Origin: Lanius collurio | Lineage: Eukaryota; Chordata; Aves; Passeriformes; Laniidae | Reading direction: 5' to 3' | NCBI GenBank assembly: GCA_020086605.1 | Contig: JACBWW010000008.1 | Span: 21,575,583 to 21,639,582 of the forward strand | Length of the DNA stretch: 64,000 nt | Shown here: positions 40,471-53,182 of the stretch, in pieces | How positions within the stretch are numbered: position 1 is the stretch's first letter | Layout: the number at the start of each line of letters is the position of its first letter | Made by a program: the position numbers and the translations under genes | Notes under the pieces: generated by a model | The model's input: the letters and a program-made list of their open reading frames with translations, nothing else | What the model was told of the DNA's origin: nothing | Database searches by the model: none

Positions 40471-41717
40471 TTCATGTCACTTTAACTCTGACAGCTCTGA
40501 AGTGAAAGACCACTAATCTCTGTTTGTAATGTTCACAATTGAAGAGAAAAAGTAAGTATTCTTACTTAAGCCATGGATAAGCATTAACAGTCTGGAAATG
40601 AAGGGAATGTTCTGAAACTTATTTTAGAGTCAACAAATACCTCCCCCTGAAAGCCTTGGAAAATGTATATTTTTCGTTTTTTCTGTGATAGGACAGGTGA
40701 TTTAAATAGAACATTAGATTCAAGTGTTCTGTTCACAAGTCACCATCTTTACACAGAGAATATCAGCCTGCTGCAAATTTCAGGTAAAAATTATAATTCA
40801 TGTTTATTAGAATGCCTTCGAATCGTCTGAGTACAGGTTCACGCAGGGTATCTTTGTTTTTCAAAATTTGTTGCTTTTAAAACCTTGTCTAGGGAAGAAT
40901 TGCGGAGAATGTCTTGACTCAAAGTCATGAGAAAGATTAAAGTATTAAAGTAGCCACAAATGTTGTGATTGCTTGGGATTATTTTTCACAATTTTGTTTA
41001 TAAGCAGTTGGTATTTTCATTTTTTTCACGTTTTGTGTATGAAAATTCTAGACATAATAAATGTTCCCTAAGGATTTTCTGTTCACATTTCACACATATC
41101 CCTTAAGATTTCTTGTAGAAATCTCAGGCTTCTGTACAGCAGCACATGGCACAATTTACCTGAGAGCGCTGCATGTGAATGGCCAAACTCTGTTTTTGTC
41201 TGAGAATCTATGAGCAAGTGAATATCCTGTAAAAGGAAGTGCATTGTTATTTTATTTAATTCCATATTAGATCATCTCTAGGCTCAGAGACAGTCTAATA
41301 GTTGTATTATTGAGCATATATTTAAAACAAGGTGATTTCAGTTAATTATTTTAATAATGTCAGTTTGAGTAAATAATCTGAGATTCTAGAATCTAGAAAC
41401 TTATTATATTGTTTTAATCTTTATCTTGCTTCATTTTCTTAAGCTTTTGCTCTTCCCATTCATGCCTAACCAAATACATTCTCATCTGCCTCTGAAAGTT
41501 GATTATATTCATATGTGTAACTGCAGCAGGTATATATAGCTGTTTATTACATATCAGATCCTTTGTTCTTTGGATTTCTATTTCTATTACTTGATGTTAT
41601 CAGCTTATAAATCTCATAATTATAGCATCAGAAAAAGTTTGGTATTTCTTTAACTCCAGATTGATATATTACATCTTACTACATATATTTGAACATACAG
41701 CAAACTTCATAAACAAA

Positions 41718-41741
41718 ATTCAGTACATTATTCAGTACATT
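41718..41741 (+). repeat. Perfect 12-base tandem duplication
   Basis: ATTCAGTACATT occurs twice in direct succession (41718-41729 and 41730-41741). It looks like a recent small duplication or slippage event. Confidence 0.8.
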
Positions 41742-42071
41742 CTTTTTTCTTGTCAGAAAGTCATATGAAAAATTCCTTTTTTAATGATTAAGTAATGGTT
41801 TGTGAATTATGATATTTTAAAATTCCAGTTGGTTAAAAATTAAAATTCCATTAAAATACATTAAAAATAATGATATAACATTTTTGCATGTATAAATCAA
41901 CGTTACATATGCATTATGTACATAACATGCTTGGGTTTGTAAGCATGTTTGTCTGTTTTCATATAAAAAACTGGACCAAGGTTAATGAAGTTCTACCTAT
42001 TTTTTGTAATCGGTGTAATTTCAAGTTCCACATGTAATAGTTCCAAGTGTTCCATAACCAATCCACAGGTT

Positions 42072-42190
42072 AAAAAAAAAACAAGTCTAAACCAAACACA
42101 AACCCCAGCCCCACAGAAAAACTAAAGCAAGGCAAAATAAAAAAAAAAAAAAACATGTAGACAAAAAATCAAATACAAACAAACAAAAAA
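42072..42190 (+). repeat. A-rich low-complexity tract
   Basis: A/C-dominated sequence with two A-runs (around 42072-42081 and 42139-42153). The intervening text is not recognisable as a transcript or a transposon. Confidence 0.75.
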
Positions 42191-43692
42191 TGTCCATCCA
42201 GTTTTCCTTGTTTTCAGGGGTTTGGTTCTTTTTTTACTTTCCATACATTTCTGCACGATTTAACTGCAATACTAAATACAGAAAAATATAGATTTCTTTG
42301 CAGAAATTACTATGTTTTCCAGATTAATCATTTTAAAAAAGGTTTTCTCAGGAATTAAATAACTTTTATGAATTACATGACTTTACTTCCTTCATAACTG
42401 TAGAAAAACATAGACATTCAATATATTCAATGAATTTTTCCATTAATTGTAATTATTCAAGCCAGCTGCAACAAACTTCGAGTTTCATGCAGATTTAAGG
42501 TAATTTTAATTTTTTTATTCTTTAATTAAATATATTTATTTAAATGATATTAAATATATTTAGGCTTACTTAAAATTGTAGTTTAAATAATATATCTTCT
42601 ATCTAAAACTAAAAAGTTTTTTATAAATTTCTCTGTGTCACACAAAAAAGTAGTGAACAAGTTGTTTTGAAGCGGAATAGCTTCTATTTGAGTGGTATTT
42701 TTTGTCTTTCACTGAACATTCTATTACCAAGGAAAACTTGGTACTAAATGCTAGTATATTTATTAATATATTAGTTTATATTTTACAGCTTCCTTTAATA
42801 TGCTTCTTGTTTAGCAAGTGAGGACAATTGCTTGATATTCAATAATAATTTTCTAGACATTAGATGAGCAGAGAGACAAGGGGATATATGTTTAAATATA
42901 ATCCCCACATTTGTATTTTGACAAGAGTTGTATTTTCTACCCAAATTATGCTTTTTCCTAATAAAATGGTTTTATTTATCTTCCTAATTGCAAATTATTT
43001 GAAGCATGCATAATCTTCAGTCAGAAAGAATTCTTTTAGTTTACTGTGTGAAAAATTGGACATATTTTATAGCAGTATTGTGATAATGATGTGTTAAGGG
43101 CTGACAATTCATATACACTTAAATTCTTATATCCAAAATCTATGTACTGCTTTATAAGTTTTCATGAAGAATGTACTAGCACATTAAATAGCAGCTGCAT
43201 TCTCTTAGCTTGATTTTATGACAATTATCCATGTAAAGGGTTAAATTTCAGAAATAAGCTAAATTCTTTTATTTGTTCAGATTTCACTTATTCTTTTTTC
43301 TCCTTTCAGTCCTCTTTTGCTTCATTAGATGTAGTAATATCTCCCTTGCCTGTGACAATTTCCATTAATATCTCAAAGGCAGCTATTAAGTATCATTACA
43401 AGAGAAGATTATAGAAGGATACCACATACAATAACACTGAAGATAAAGACAATAGTCACATTTTCATTTGTTTCTTTGTTCTAAAAATGTAAATCAAATT
43501 CCATGCACTTTCAAGCATTCTTTGCTCTGCTCATGCTTTCAAAGTGCTCTAAAAAGAAAAACCTCCACCGCCAAATAAATTAATCTGTTAGGATTACCTC
43601 AACAAAGAAAATACTGCTCCTGACAGAGACTTTTTCTGCCCTGCAGCCCCCCAGAAGAATAACTGTCAGCAGAAAAAACAAAGTATTTCAGG

Positions 43693-43695
<3 letters not shown>

Positions 43696-43730
<35 letters not shown>
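43696..43730 (+). repeat. (AC)n microsatellite with short (TA)n end
   Basis: About 14 uninterrupted AC units at 43696-43724 run into TATATA up to 43730. It is probably polymorphic in length. Confidence 0.97.
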
Positions 43731-43731
<1 letters not shown>

Positions 43732-44195
43732 TTAATAGGAGAATTTGGTTAAAGATATATTTTAATAAAGCTCTTTAAAAGTGAAGGACCACTCATAAGG
43801 TGTTCTGCATTAAAAGCCAGTCTGTGACACCATCTAAATACTTGGTCAATTAGCTTTTAGAAAATTATGTAAACATATCTATGGCAATTTAATTATAGCT
43901 AAAGATCATTCTAATTCTGAACACTATGAAGGAAAACTGAAATCACAAAACTCCTGCAATGGAAATTTTGAAATTCTTACAGTATATATCCTCTGAACCA
44001 GGATAAGTTGTATGTCTTAAGAGAAGCATACAGGTTTTATTCTTTTCCTGAGGTGGCAAACTGAAAAAATGGAAAAAAATTATTTGGATATGGATGTGGG
44101 CTAGGTTTGGATGCACTATAATTGAGTGCAAGTCCTTTGGAGGCAAAGGGAAGAGATAGTCACATCAAGAGAAACTGAAATCACCCAAAATAGAG
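43731..44195. other. Unique DNA before the CR1 copy
   Basis: No gene is seen. The last 70 bases may already be very divergent CR1, but they show no landmark I can rely on. Confidence 0.5.
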
Positions 44196-45379
44196 GAGCA
44201 TCAGGACTGTCAGTCTCAGTGCCTGAAAAAGACAGAGAACAGATTACCTTGAGTCCAATCACAAGGTGCACACAGACAACCAGTGGATCAGACCCAGACA
44301 TCCCAGGAATGGGAAAGGCAGATCCTGCCTTTGTAACCTGGTTTCCTTCTATGACCAGGTGACCCACCTAGTGGATGAGTGAAAGGCTGTGAATGCTGTC
44401 TATGAGTGCTTTAGCAAAGCCTTTGACGCTGTTTCCCACTGCATTCTCCTGAGTTAAACACTGGCTGGACGGCCAGGCCCAGAGAGTGGTTGTGAGTGGG
44501 GTTACATCCAGACTGTCAAAAGTTTAGTTCCCCAAGGCTCAGTATTAGGCCCAATGCTGTTTGCAGGAGTGTTGATCTGCTGGAGGGCAGGAAGGCTCTG
44601 CAGAGGGATCTGGACAGGCTGGATCCATGGGCTGAGGCCAGTGGTGGGAGGTTCAACAAGGCCAAGTGCTGGGTCCTGCCCTTGGCTCACAACAACCCCA
44701 GGCAGTGCCACAGGCTGGGGCAGAGGGGCTGGAAAGGACCTGGGGGTGCTGGGGACAGCAGCTGAACATGAGCCAGGGTGTGCCCAGGTGGCCAAGAAGG
44801 CCAATGGCATCCTGGCCTGGATCAGCAATGGTGTGGCCAGCAGGACCAGGGCAGGGATTGTCCCCTGTACTGGGCACTGGTGAGGCCACACCTCGAGTGC
44901 TGTGTCCAGTTCTGAGCCCCTCACTGCAGGAAAGACATTGAGGTGCTGGAGTACAAAGAGCAAGGTTGTTGATGAAGGGTCTAGAGAGCAAGTCTTGAGA
45001 GAGCTGGGGGTGTTTAATCTAGAGAAAAAGAGGCTCAAGGGAGACTTTATTCTCTTCTAGTGCCTGAAAGGAGGTTGTGTCCAGGGCTGGTTTCTTGTCC
45101 CAGGCAGCCCATGACAGGATGAACCTGGGCTCAAGCTGTTCCAAGGGAGGTTCAAATTGGGCATCATGAAGAATTTCTTCACAGAAAGGGTTGCCAGGCA
45201 TTGGAACAGACTACCCAGGGAGGTGGTGGAGTTTAATCTAGACGTACTCAAGAAATGGCTCAATATACCATGTAGTGCTATGGTTTAGTTGATATGGTGA
45301 TGTTTTGTCAAAGGTTGGACTCAGGGATTTTGAGTTTTTTTCTGACCTTAACAATTCTATGAATCTATGCTTCTGTAAA
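44196..45379 (+). mobile_element. CR1 LINE with internal deletion, inactive
   Basis: The copy starts near CAGTGCCTGAAAAAGACAGA (44219-44238), the block just inside the reverse transcriptase. It continues through CCTTCTATGACCAGGTGACC (44345-44364), AGCCTTTGACGCTGTTTCCC (44419-44438) and CCCCAAGGCTCAGTATTAGG (44531-44550). There the text jumps from GGCCCAATGCTGTTTG to GGAGTGTTGATCTGCTGGAG, omitting the segment that encodes the catalytic FADD motif. The rest runs through the 3' end (GGGAGGTGGTGGAG at 45219-45232) to a decayed tail, ATTCTATGAATCTATGCTTC (45354-45373). The 3' half is GC-rich and produces several long meaningless frames on both strands, including the longest of the window (44502-45038, minus). 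The element cannot code for an active enzyme. Confidence 0.95.
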
Positions 45380-47390
45380 ATCAAAGTCACCTCACAAAGA
45401 TATCTGACTTTCTCTACCAATTGTACTGGGAGATAACATGTGTCCTCAGAAGAAATATAGGGTCCAAAGGTTAATGTGTTCATGAGCAATTTCAAGATCT
45501 CCGTGTGCAGACATAGAATATAGCAGATATAGAGTTAGAAAATTTGAAAAATAAAACCCCTGATAGTCTTTTGTGTCAACAGAAAATACATTTTCTCCAC
45601 AGTGGAAAATTTCCACAAAGAAATTGTATTTTTTGTAAAGCTGCAAAAAACCATGTTTTTTATATGGGAGATGGAACAAGTGACTTTGAAACCTTTCAGT
45701 CTGCCAAAGCAGAAATTCATTTTTCATAATTCAACTGTAATCTGATCTCTTTTGATATCAGAGAAGCTAGAGCTAGACTGTTTCCTCAGGTTTGACTTTT
45801 GGATAGACTGTCTCTCCCAAGAGAAATTTTTCTGTTGCTTCCAGTCATTGTGATTCAGTGTGGGAGTACCTTATCCATCATACCACAGAGAGCATAGACT
45901 GATGCAAGAATCTGCCTTTCAGAAGGAAGCAGTTACATAATGGATTAAAATAATGTTTCTGAGTTTACTTACACATTTTTGTGTAAAAACTTCATGTGCT
46001 TGATCACTCTGATCAAGCTGAAGAATGGAGAATGAATAAATGAATGACAATATTAAGTTTCAAAAATCTTGGTTAAGTGGCAAAATATGTTGCCTGATTT
46101 TCTGAAGTGCTAAACATCCAAGAGTTGTGATTGAATCAGCAGTTTTGTGCTTGAAGTAACATCTTTCCACGTGTGATGTGGACATATGTTATACCTCCCT
46201 CAAGAGTGTATGTTTGGCTGGTGTTGCTTGCTGCTCCAGGCAAAGTGGAGCTGACTTGTTTTCTTTGTTGCTGCAGCTCAGAAAGAATACAATTACACTT
46301 CCTACCAAAACAAGATCGTTTGTATTCTCCTTCTAGACTAGGAGCCACATCCACATGCAACCGCAACTGGCTATGAATTTGTTACTTAATATGAAAACAC
46401 AACTGGAGTGATCATATTTGATAGAATAAGAATGAGCTAGTAAAATCATTATGAGCCAGGCACTTCCAGTCTCTCCTCAATGATGACTAGTTAGGTGGAA
46501 CTTAATTTCTGCTCTTTTCAGTAGCTGTCAGTCCAGGAGCTGATGGACAGCCTCATAATGATTTCAGAGCCAGAACAAAACTCAACCAGATACATATGAA
46601 ATCAGCCTCAGTGCTCCAATAATAAATAGTTGCCATTTTTGAAGTAGGTTCAGCCATTCATTGGTAGTTCAAAAACTGCAAGACTACAATATCAAAGGTG
46701 CCATTTCTACCTTTAGGGTGCTCAAATATTCTTGTGTAGAATTACACCACCCACACTATCAGCACTATGGATAAGATGCTTTCACTTAGAGTACAGAAGT
46801 GATGCTTAGCAAACAAAGGTTTATTGCTTCCTTCCACTATCTATGTAATTAAAATAGAAACACCACTTCAGATAAATTTTCAATTTCAAACTAAAATTTA
46901 ATAGACCAAGGCCTTCAGTCAGTAATCAAGAATCATTTAAACAGCTGGATAAGGCTAACCATTTTTGCTCCTTCTCCAGCTGTCTCAGCTACTTCTTTTC
47001 ATCTACAACACACAAAAACCAACCCTCAGGACAATTCAACTTTCTGTTTTAATTACAGAACCTAGTTTGTATCAATTAGTATTTTGATCTGCATGGTATC
47101 ACTGAACATTAAGTCTTCCCTCTCTGAGAAGGAGAGGAAGACAGAAAAGACTTTTTTATTATCAGATGCATCATGTCTGCAGGGAACAGTCCCCAGCTAT
47201 TTTACCCAAGAAAGCAAGGCATGGGATAAACAATAAAATGTCTGGCTCTTGTCCAGGCTTTTTACTGAATAAAATCACCATGTAGTTCAGACAATGTGTT
47301 AGTTTCAGCCCATTCTGGAGAAAGGCAGGTAAAGGATTTAACTAGTAGATTTGAAAAAACACATTTAAAAACCATTTCGCTGCTTTGTGG
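45380..47390. other. Unique DNA, no gene seen
   Basis: There is no recognisable exon or transposon. A small perfect hairpin, GCTTGATCA/TGATCAAGC, lies at 45998-46018. Frames of up to 93 codons (45446-45727, minus) have no known domain. Confidence 0.6.
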
Positions 47391-47600
47391 CACTCATCTT
47401 GCAATAGACAACTGGAGTAAAGGCAGCAGAGCTCCTATAGCAGCAGGGAGGGAGGGAGAGGGCAGGGGAGGGTAGCAGCCAGAGCTGTGGCCCACAGAAA
47501 TCTTGGCATTAGGGAACAGTGTGCCTGAGAATACCAAGGAGCTGCAGCCCTTCTTACACATCCCCTGCCCTGCTTGATGCAGCACAGCACTCTTTTAATA
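47391..47600. other. GC-rich patch with G-quadruplex motif
   Basis: A patch of about 200 bases, G/C-rich against the AT-rich background. At 47446-47472 six runs of three or four G are separated by one to three bases, which satisfies the usual G-quadruplex pattern on the plus strand. No transcript start or repeat family is recognised. Confidence 0.7.
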
Positions 47601-47959
47601 AACTTTTTCAGAAAAACAGGAACCTTACAGAGCTGGAGGACTGACATAAAGCACACTATTTAAGTGACGTATAAGTGGAAATTAGAAGCCTAAATTTGGG
47701 TAAATTATAAATTTGTCTTTACATTTACACATATTTTTGCATGGTGTAAGATATGCTACAGAGTATTTGTGTGCTGAGCTGATCAAATCAACCAAAACCA
47801 TGATGCTCAGACCTTTTGCTAAATTCACTCATTATAATAGCTTTGGTTTAATATGCTGTAGTTATCTTCCCATGTTGTAGCTTTGTTTTCAACTAAGAGC
47901 AATGATAATGACATCTTGAGATCCTCAACTGCTTCAGTAGGTGTACACTTGTACCTTTG

Positions 47960-48692
47960 TGCTGGGTTAACCTTGGCTAAAAGCTGAACAACCCTCAAGT
48001 ACTCACTGCCCCTCCTTCTCAGTGGGTCAGGGAAGAAAATAAGATAAAAATGTCATGACTAAGATAAAATCAGGGAGCTCACATAACAACTTCCATCTTT
48101 GGCAAAGCAGACTCAACTGGAACAGAGTTAATTTAATTTTTTACCAATTAAAATAAATCTAGATGATGGGAAATTAAGGTACAAATTAAAAAACGCCTTC
48201 CTTCTACTTCCACTCCTCTTCACAGGCTCAGCTTCATTCCTTCATTCCCAAATCCTCTGCCTCCCCTCAAGGAAGTGTGTTGAGGAATAAAGAATGGGGC
48301 AGGTCCCAATAGCTCTTCTCTGCTGCTCCTTTCTCCTCACACTTTTGCCCTGCTCCAGTGTGGTGGCTCCATAGGCTGCAGGGCACTATCTGCTCTGCTG
48401 TCTGCAGCAGTGTCTCTTCCTCCATCAATGACTTTGCTGTTCTCAGGGTTGTTTCTCACCTATCTTTTTCTCCTCATTTCTCTTTCTCTCTGCCATTTTT
48501 ACCCTTTCTTAACTACAATACCACAGGGGTCCCACATATATGACTGTGGAGCTCAGCTGTGTTCAGTGGTGGGGTGCACTGGAGCTAGCTGAATCCCCCT
48601 GTGTCAGCATGCAATAGTTCAACCTCTTCCCTCAGAGCCCAGTCCTGCAGCTCCTTGCTGTCAACACCTGGCCACAGCCATACCATGCAGCA
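47960..48692 (-). mobile_element. Probable solo LTR of an avian ERVL-type endogenous retrovirus
   Basis: On the plus strand it opens with TGCTGGGTTAACCTTGGCTA, followed by GGGAAGAAAATAAGATAAAA (48030-48049), GGCAAAGCAGACTCAACTGG (48101-48120), the TTAATTTAATTTTTTACCAA block, GCTCCAGTGTGGTGGCTCC (48352-48370) and CAGGGTTGTTTCTCACC (48445-48461). These landmarks, in this order, mark a common bird LTR read in reverse, so the LTR lies on the minus strand. A polyadenylation-like ATTAAA occurs on the minus strand at 48132-48137. The ends are approximate (TG...CA) and I found no matching short target duplication. Neither flank shows gag, pol or env, so this is most likely a solo LTR left by recombination. 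The family assignment is from memory of consensus features. Confidence 0.8.
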
Positions 48693-51600
48693 TCCTGCTT
48701 CCCAAGATGCTGCTGTCACCAGCAGGCAGTACTGAAGGCAGGGTATGGACCACTCTGCTTTACTCTGTATGTTATACTGCCTCTCTGCTTAAACTGATCA
48801 TTGTGTCAGGAAAGAAAAGTGGAAGGAAGAAAATAATAGAAACTGCTCGAGGAAGCAGAGCAACAGACTGGATGGTCCAAGAATATTGTTATTTTCCTTA
48901 TTCTACCACAATTCCCTTCTCAGTTTTGCAGGAGGATGGATCATCTGACCCTCACCATTGTCTTGACCATCTCTTTGGTTTAACTCTGTCAGTGATTGAA
49001 CAGTGCACCACTAAAACTAATTTTATTTTGAGACTCTTTCACTACATCACAGTTTAGTGGTCTTGCACCCATCATCTGCTAATAGATGAAAGAAAACGTA
49101 ACAGTTCCCCAGCCTTAGGAGCATCTTCAAGGAAACAACCAACAAACATCACACTAATGTATCAAATATCTATATTTCAAATTCACTGCCTTCTTATTTT
49201 TGGCAGAAAATATATTCACATATATGAACATACCTTTTTTTCAGATATGCTCAACAATTTTTCAAATACTTATATCACTTATTATCTTTCATGCACTTTA
49301 GTATCTTACACACACCATATATACAGTGTCTTTGCTAAGAAAACAAACACTGGTGTCTGACAGTAATTTGACACTCTGAATATATTTCTAGTAAATGATT
49401 CTGGATTCCATGTAGATAAATATAACTTTTGCAGTTTCTCTTGGCTACTCAGCACTGTTGCAACTCAGCTGTTTGGACACTTGCAGAAGCAGAACTTTGT
49501 GTGTTTTGGAAGCCTCAGGTACCTGAAGTCCTTGTCAATCCCTGTGGGTTTGAGCAGGGTTTGCTACTGAGCCAGCACTGGAACTGAATATCAGCATTGC
49601 TTTTAAAGTTGAAGTATCAACAGTCCTTTCTTTAAAATCTGACCTTGAATTCAGTCATACACTTAAAAGAACTTTATTCTGTGTGTCCTTTAACATGGAA
49701 TATTGTGATTAAGAACAGAAAGGGGAAAACACCTCTTTCTTTTCAAGGGCAGCATTGTAGAAGATTAAAATCCAATCAGACTGAGAACATCAAGTTGAAA
49801 GAAAATTATGAGAATTACTTTTTACTTGTGGTTAAAATAAGCTAAGGATTTTGATTTGGTGCTATGAGCCTCTATATGACACAGGCAGAATCATCAGTAC
49901 TTTGAAATTAAGTTTGTCAAGAACTAAATTTCATGACCTGACAAATGTAGTCATGGCATGGTTTGTTCATTCTAAAAACTTTGTCCAGTTTTGGAGAGAA
50001 GCTAGATTTAGTGAAAATATTGCAAAACTTTCTAATTATTGCTGCTAATTAGTAAGATGGCACGTATGAAACTAGACTTATCACAAACAAGTATTTGCAA
50101 AGTTTCCAAGGACTCAACTCCTACAAGGAAAAGAAAGTCACTTGTGTTTGCTGCATCATCTGTAACATATACCTTGAAATTATGTGCCCAAATTATACAA
50201 TATCAACCCTATTGTTTAAAAAATAGCTGTATTAATTCAAAGGTTTGTTTTCAGATGAATTAACTTGGACCAAAATAAACATCCTGCACTCATCAAAGTT
50301 ATTCACATCTGTGTTAGTGTAAAAGGGAAGAAACTCTGACTTATATTTTATTGTTCAGGGCTTTTTTTACAGGGTTCCGCCTCCTATAAAAGTATACAAA
50401 ATGTAAATCCAGAGCACAGAATACAATCCACTTTTGCTCACAGCTAAAGTATATTTTTTTTTAGTTACAAAGGTGAAGAAACAGTCAGTTCAAACCTCAT
50501 AGATTTTACCTCAAACAGCTGAAATATATTTAAATGTTTAAATTAAATCCTCCTATTATCATGAAAATCCCTGATTTTTTTTTTTCAATAGCTTGTAGCT
50601 AATACTTCTGGGAATACTGAGCAATAAAAGAAAGCAGGCATTTGCTCAAGCATAACTATATATTGCAGACTATCTCTGAAATATTAGCTTACAATTGTAT
50701 TTTATTAGGTGCATAGCCCAGGAAGCTTTTTGTTTATTCTCATCAGCCTGCTGTCCTCTGTTATTATAACTTACAAGTGTGTAGGCAATCTAATAAATCC
50801 TTATTTGAAACACCTCAAAATCTATTGGCAGTTTTCAGCAGTAGCATTTTGTAGTTTTGCTCTTGCACAATTGCCTTTAGGAAAAAGGATTTTCAAATTC
50901 ACATGAAAGCAGAGACTGATTAGAGTATTCTATTTATGCTGATAGCATTAAATTTCACTGTTTTCCTTAACATTCTCAGTAGAGATGATCCTTTTTATCA
51001 AGACCCTTATGTCTTAACTCTCTCAGGCACCACAAGTCTCAGAAAGTGTGTTTAGAACCATATTTTGTTGCCATCATTTCAGAGTGCACTGAAATAATTT
51101 TCCAGGAGTAAATTTAGTACCATCAGTAAGGAAAAAATAACGTGCAACTGATGGAAAAGAGCAGAAACAGAAGGGACTGAAAAAAAGTGACTTGAGATAG
51201 AGGATCTGTACAGATTTAATAATTGTCATGCTCAGACATCTTATTTTCCTAGATATTACCTTTTATATAGAATGATACACAGTGAGATGATTAAAATACT
51301 AATTTGTGTCAGCCTTTGTACAAATAAATAAAACCAAGAATCATTTCTCTGAAAAGTTAAGGAGTTTGTTCAATACCCTGTAGCCACCCAAAATTTGATT
51401 CCAGAAATATATAGAAAAAATCTAATTTAAGTATGTAAATTTTAACTATGTATAGCATAACCACAAAGTTCCACCAGAGCCAAAGTAATATAACCTTCAC
51501 AGACCGGGACCCATGGGAAACTACATGAGGTTTTTTCAAGCTTTTTACCTGAGTCATATCATCATGCTTAATACTCAAGAATGGAATGGCATACCAGCTC

Positions 51601-53182
51601 AGTATAGCACCTTACATGCAAGACAAAGAGCCAATAAAAGAGAATATGAAACACAAAACACGTAAAAAAGTCAAGTGAAACTAGGAACAAGTCCAAACCA
51701 AATCCAACAGCTTTTTGCTGTAACAAGGAATAAATTGCAAATAATCCCCTAATGCAACAATTTTTAAAAATATAGTCCTTTTCTAAATTGAGAGTTTTAA
51801 AAAACAGTAGGACAAAAATCCGTGCACTAACCATATAATATGCATGTAAAGCAAAGCTTTTCCTAGTCTTATTAATGTCAGTTCCAGAGCTGTGTGTCTC
51901 CCTCCCAAACAGTAACTAAAATGAATAGCTATCTTGTCTTGGGCTTCTCCAGCTTCTAATTGTCTCATTTAAGTAATAATTGGATTCCCATTTCTGTGAC
52001 TTTGTTTAAAAAGTGGGCAATTTTTTCAGAATACGAAATCAGCCTGTTACTCTTAATGTTTGCTTCTGCTGCAGCAAATGACTTTTCAAACATTTTGGGT
52101 TCTTGTTTTCTTGTTTGTTCCCCTGATTCACATTGAGAAAGGCAGCAATGAAAAGTAAATCAAACAGACAAGCAGTTCTGTACTTGCCAGAGTTTTGTTT
52201 TATACTGACACATTTATCACTTTAGGATAAGCAATGTTCTGCACATGTCCTCAGCTAGTGAAAGCCAAAAAAAAAGCTGAGAATGAAAGCTTTCCTCATA
52301 CAGAGTCATTCCTCTGCTGTCTTTTCTGGCAGCTCCGGGGCTGTTCTTTCCTTTGTGGTCCCACTCAGAGCACCCCAAGGGCATTGCACTGTTCACATAG
52401 TGGGTGCACGTAATATCAGAGATGAGATCAAACTCCAGAAATCCCTCCTGACCTGTGGATCATGCTTGTGATGTTCCTGATTTTTTTGCTGTTTCCTTTC
52501 CCATTTATTTCATAAAAGTTACTCTTCAGGAAGGATGCTTCATTTGCTCTTATTCAGTATAGACTGGTCAGTCAAAAAGTCATCACAGCAGGTAAGAGAG
52601 ACCAGGGACTCATGGTCATGGGAAGGTTCAGAGAGGACAAATTATTGTACTTTATGAAAGCTGAAAGATGAGAGTTTGAAATTTAGAGGATTGGGCTTGG
52701 CTGGAGAGAGTGACTATGTGCTCCTATAGGAAGAGGAACCTAAATTATGATGTAAGGTTCTCAAAAAGAACATTGAGATCTGTTATGCTAAGATCCTTAA
52801 TATTCTCTTGTCTACATTGGCTGTAGGAAGAGCTGTAGCCTCCAGCACCCGTTCTAATAATATTTTTCTATTTTCTGCTGGCTTCCCTACCTAGCTGTTC
52901 AATATATAGTTGTACATATAGAATTGTTAGCTATTCATTTGCACAGCCTTTTAAAATATTTCTTTACAAATTGTGCCTTGCTTTTCAAAACATACGAAAG
53001 AAAAGTCAAATAGGAAGTTTATTCTCCTCTTGTCCTTTACCACACACTGATATTAGGTTGGCATTTTCTGAGAAACCACAATTCTCTTTTACTGGATCTG
53101 AAGGTATTCCCTTGTTTCCATCTTCATGCACATAGAGTGGCCATAGATAACATGCTCAAAGCCAAATAAAATAGTAGTAAAA
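48693..53182. other. Unique DNA, no gene seen
   Basis: The first 400 bases contain a 116-codon open frame (48707-49057) with no retroviral or other known motif. A piece at 52290-52480 is somewhat GC-richer. There is no recognisable transposon, RNA gene or exon in the rest. Confidence 0.6.

Larger units (their letters stand above)
33057..43695. other. Long AT-rich unique stretch, no gene seen
   Basis: About 10.6 kb with no recognisable exon, RNA gene or transposon. Open frames are 60 to 102 codons; the largest (36173-36481, minus) has no familiar domain. Small simple repeats are listed separately. A part at 40255-40470 has the texture of regulatory DNA and is also listed separately. Confidence 0.6.

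Noticed and set aside
44502..45038. 178-codon open frame on the minus strand, the longest of the window
   Set aside because: It lies antisense to the GC-rich 3' half of a CR1 element. CR1 landmarks run plus-strand through the same bases, and the translated text resembles no protein.
48707..49057. 116-codon frame beside the LTR, considered as retroviral internal sequence
   Set aside because: No gag, protease, polymerase or envelope motif can be seen, and the LTR is on the opposite strand with its own 5' end at this side, so internal sequence would not be expected here.
52560..52590. CAGTCAAAAAGTCATC, considered as a mariner-like terminal repeat
   Set aside because: No matching inverted copy is found within a plausible distance, and there is no TA duplication or transposase remnant.
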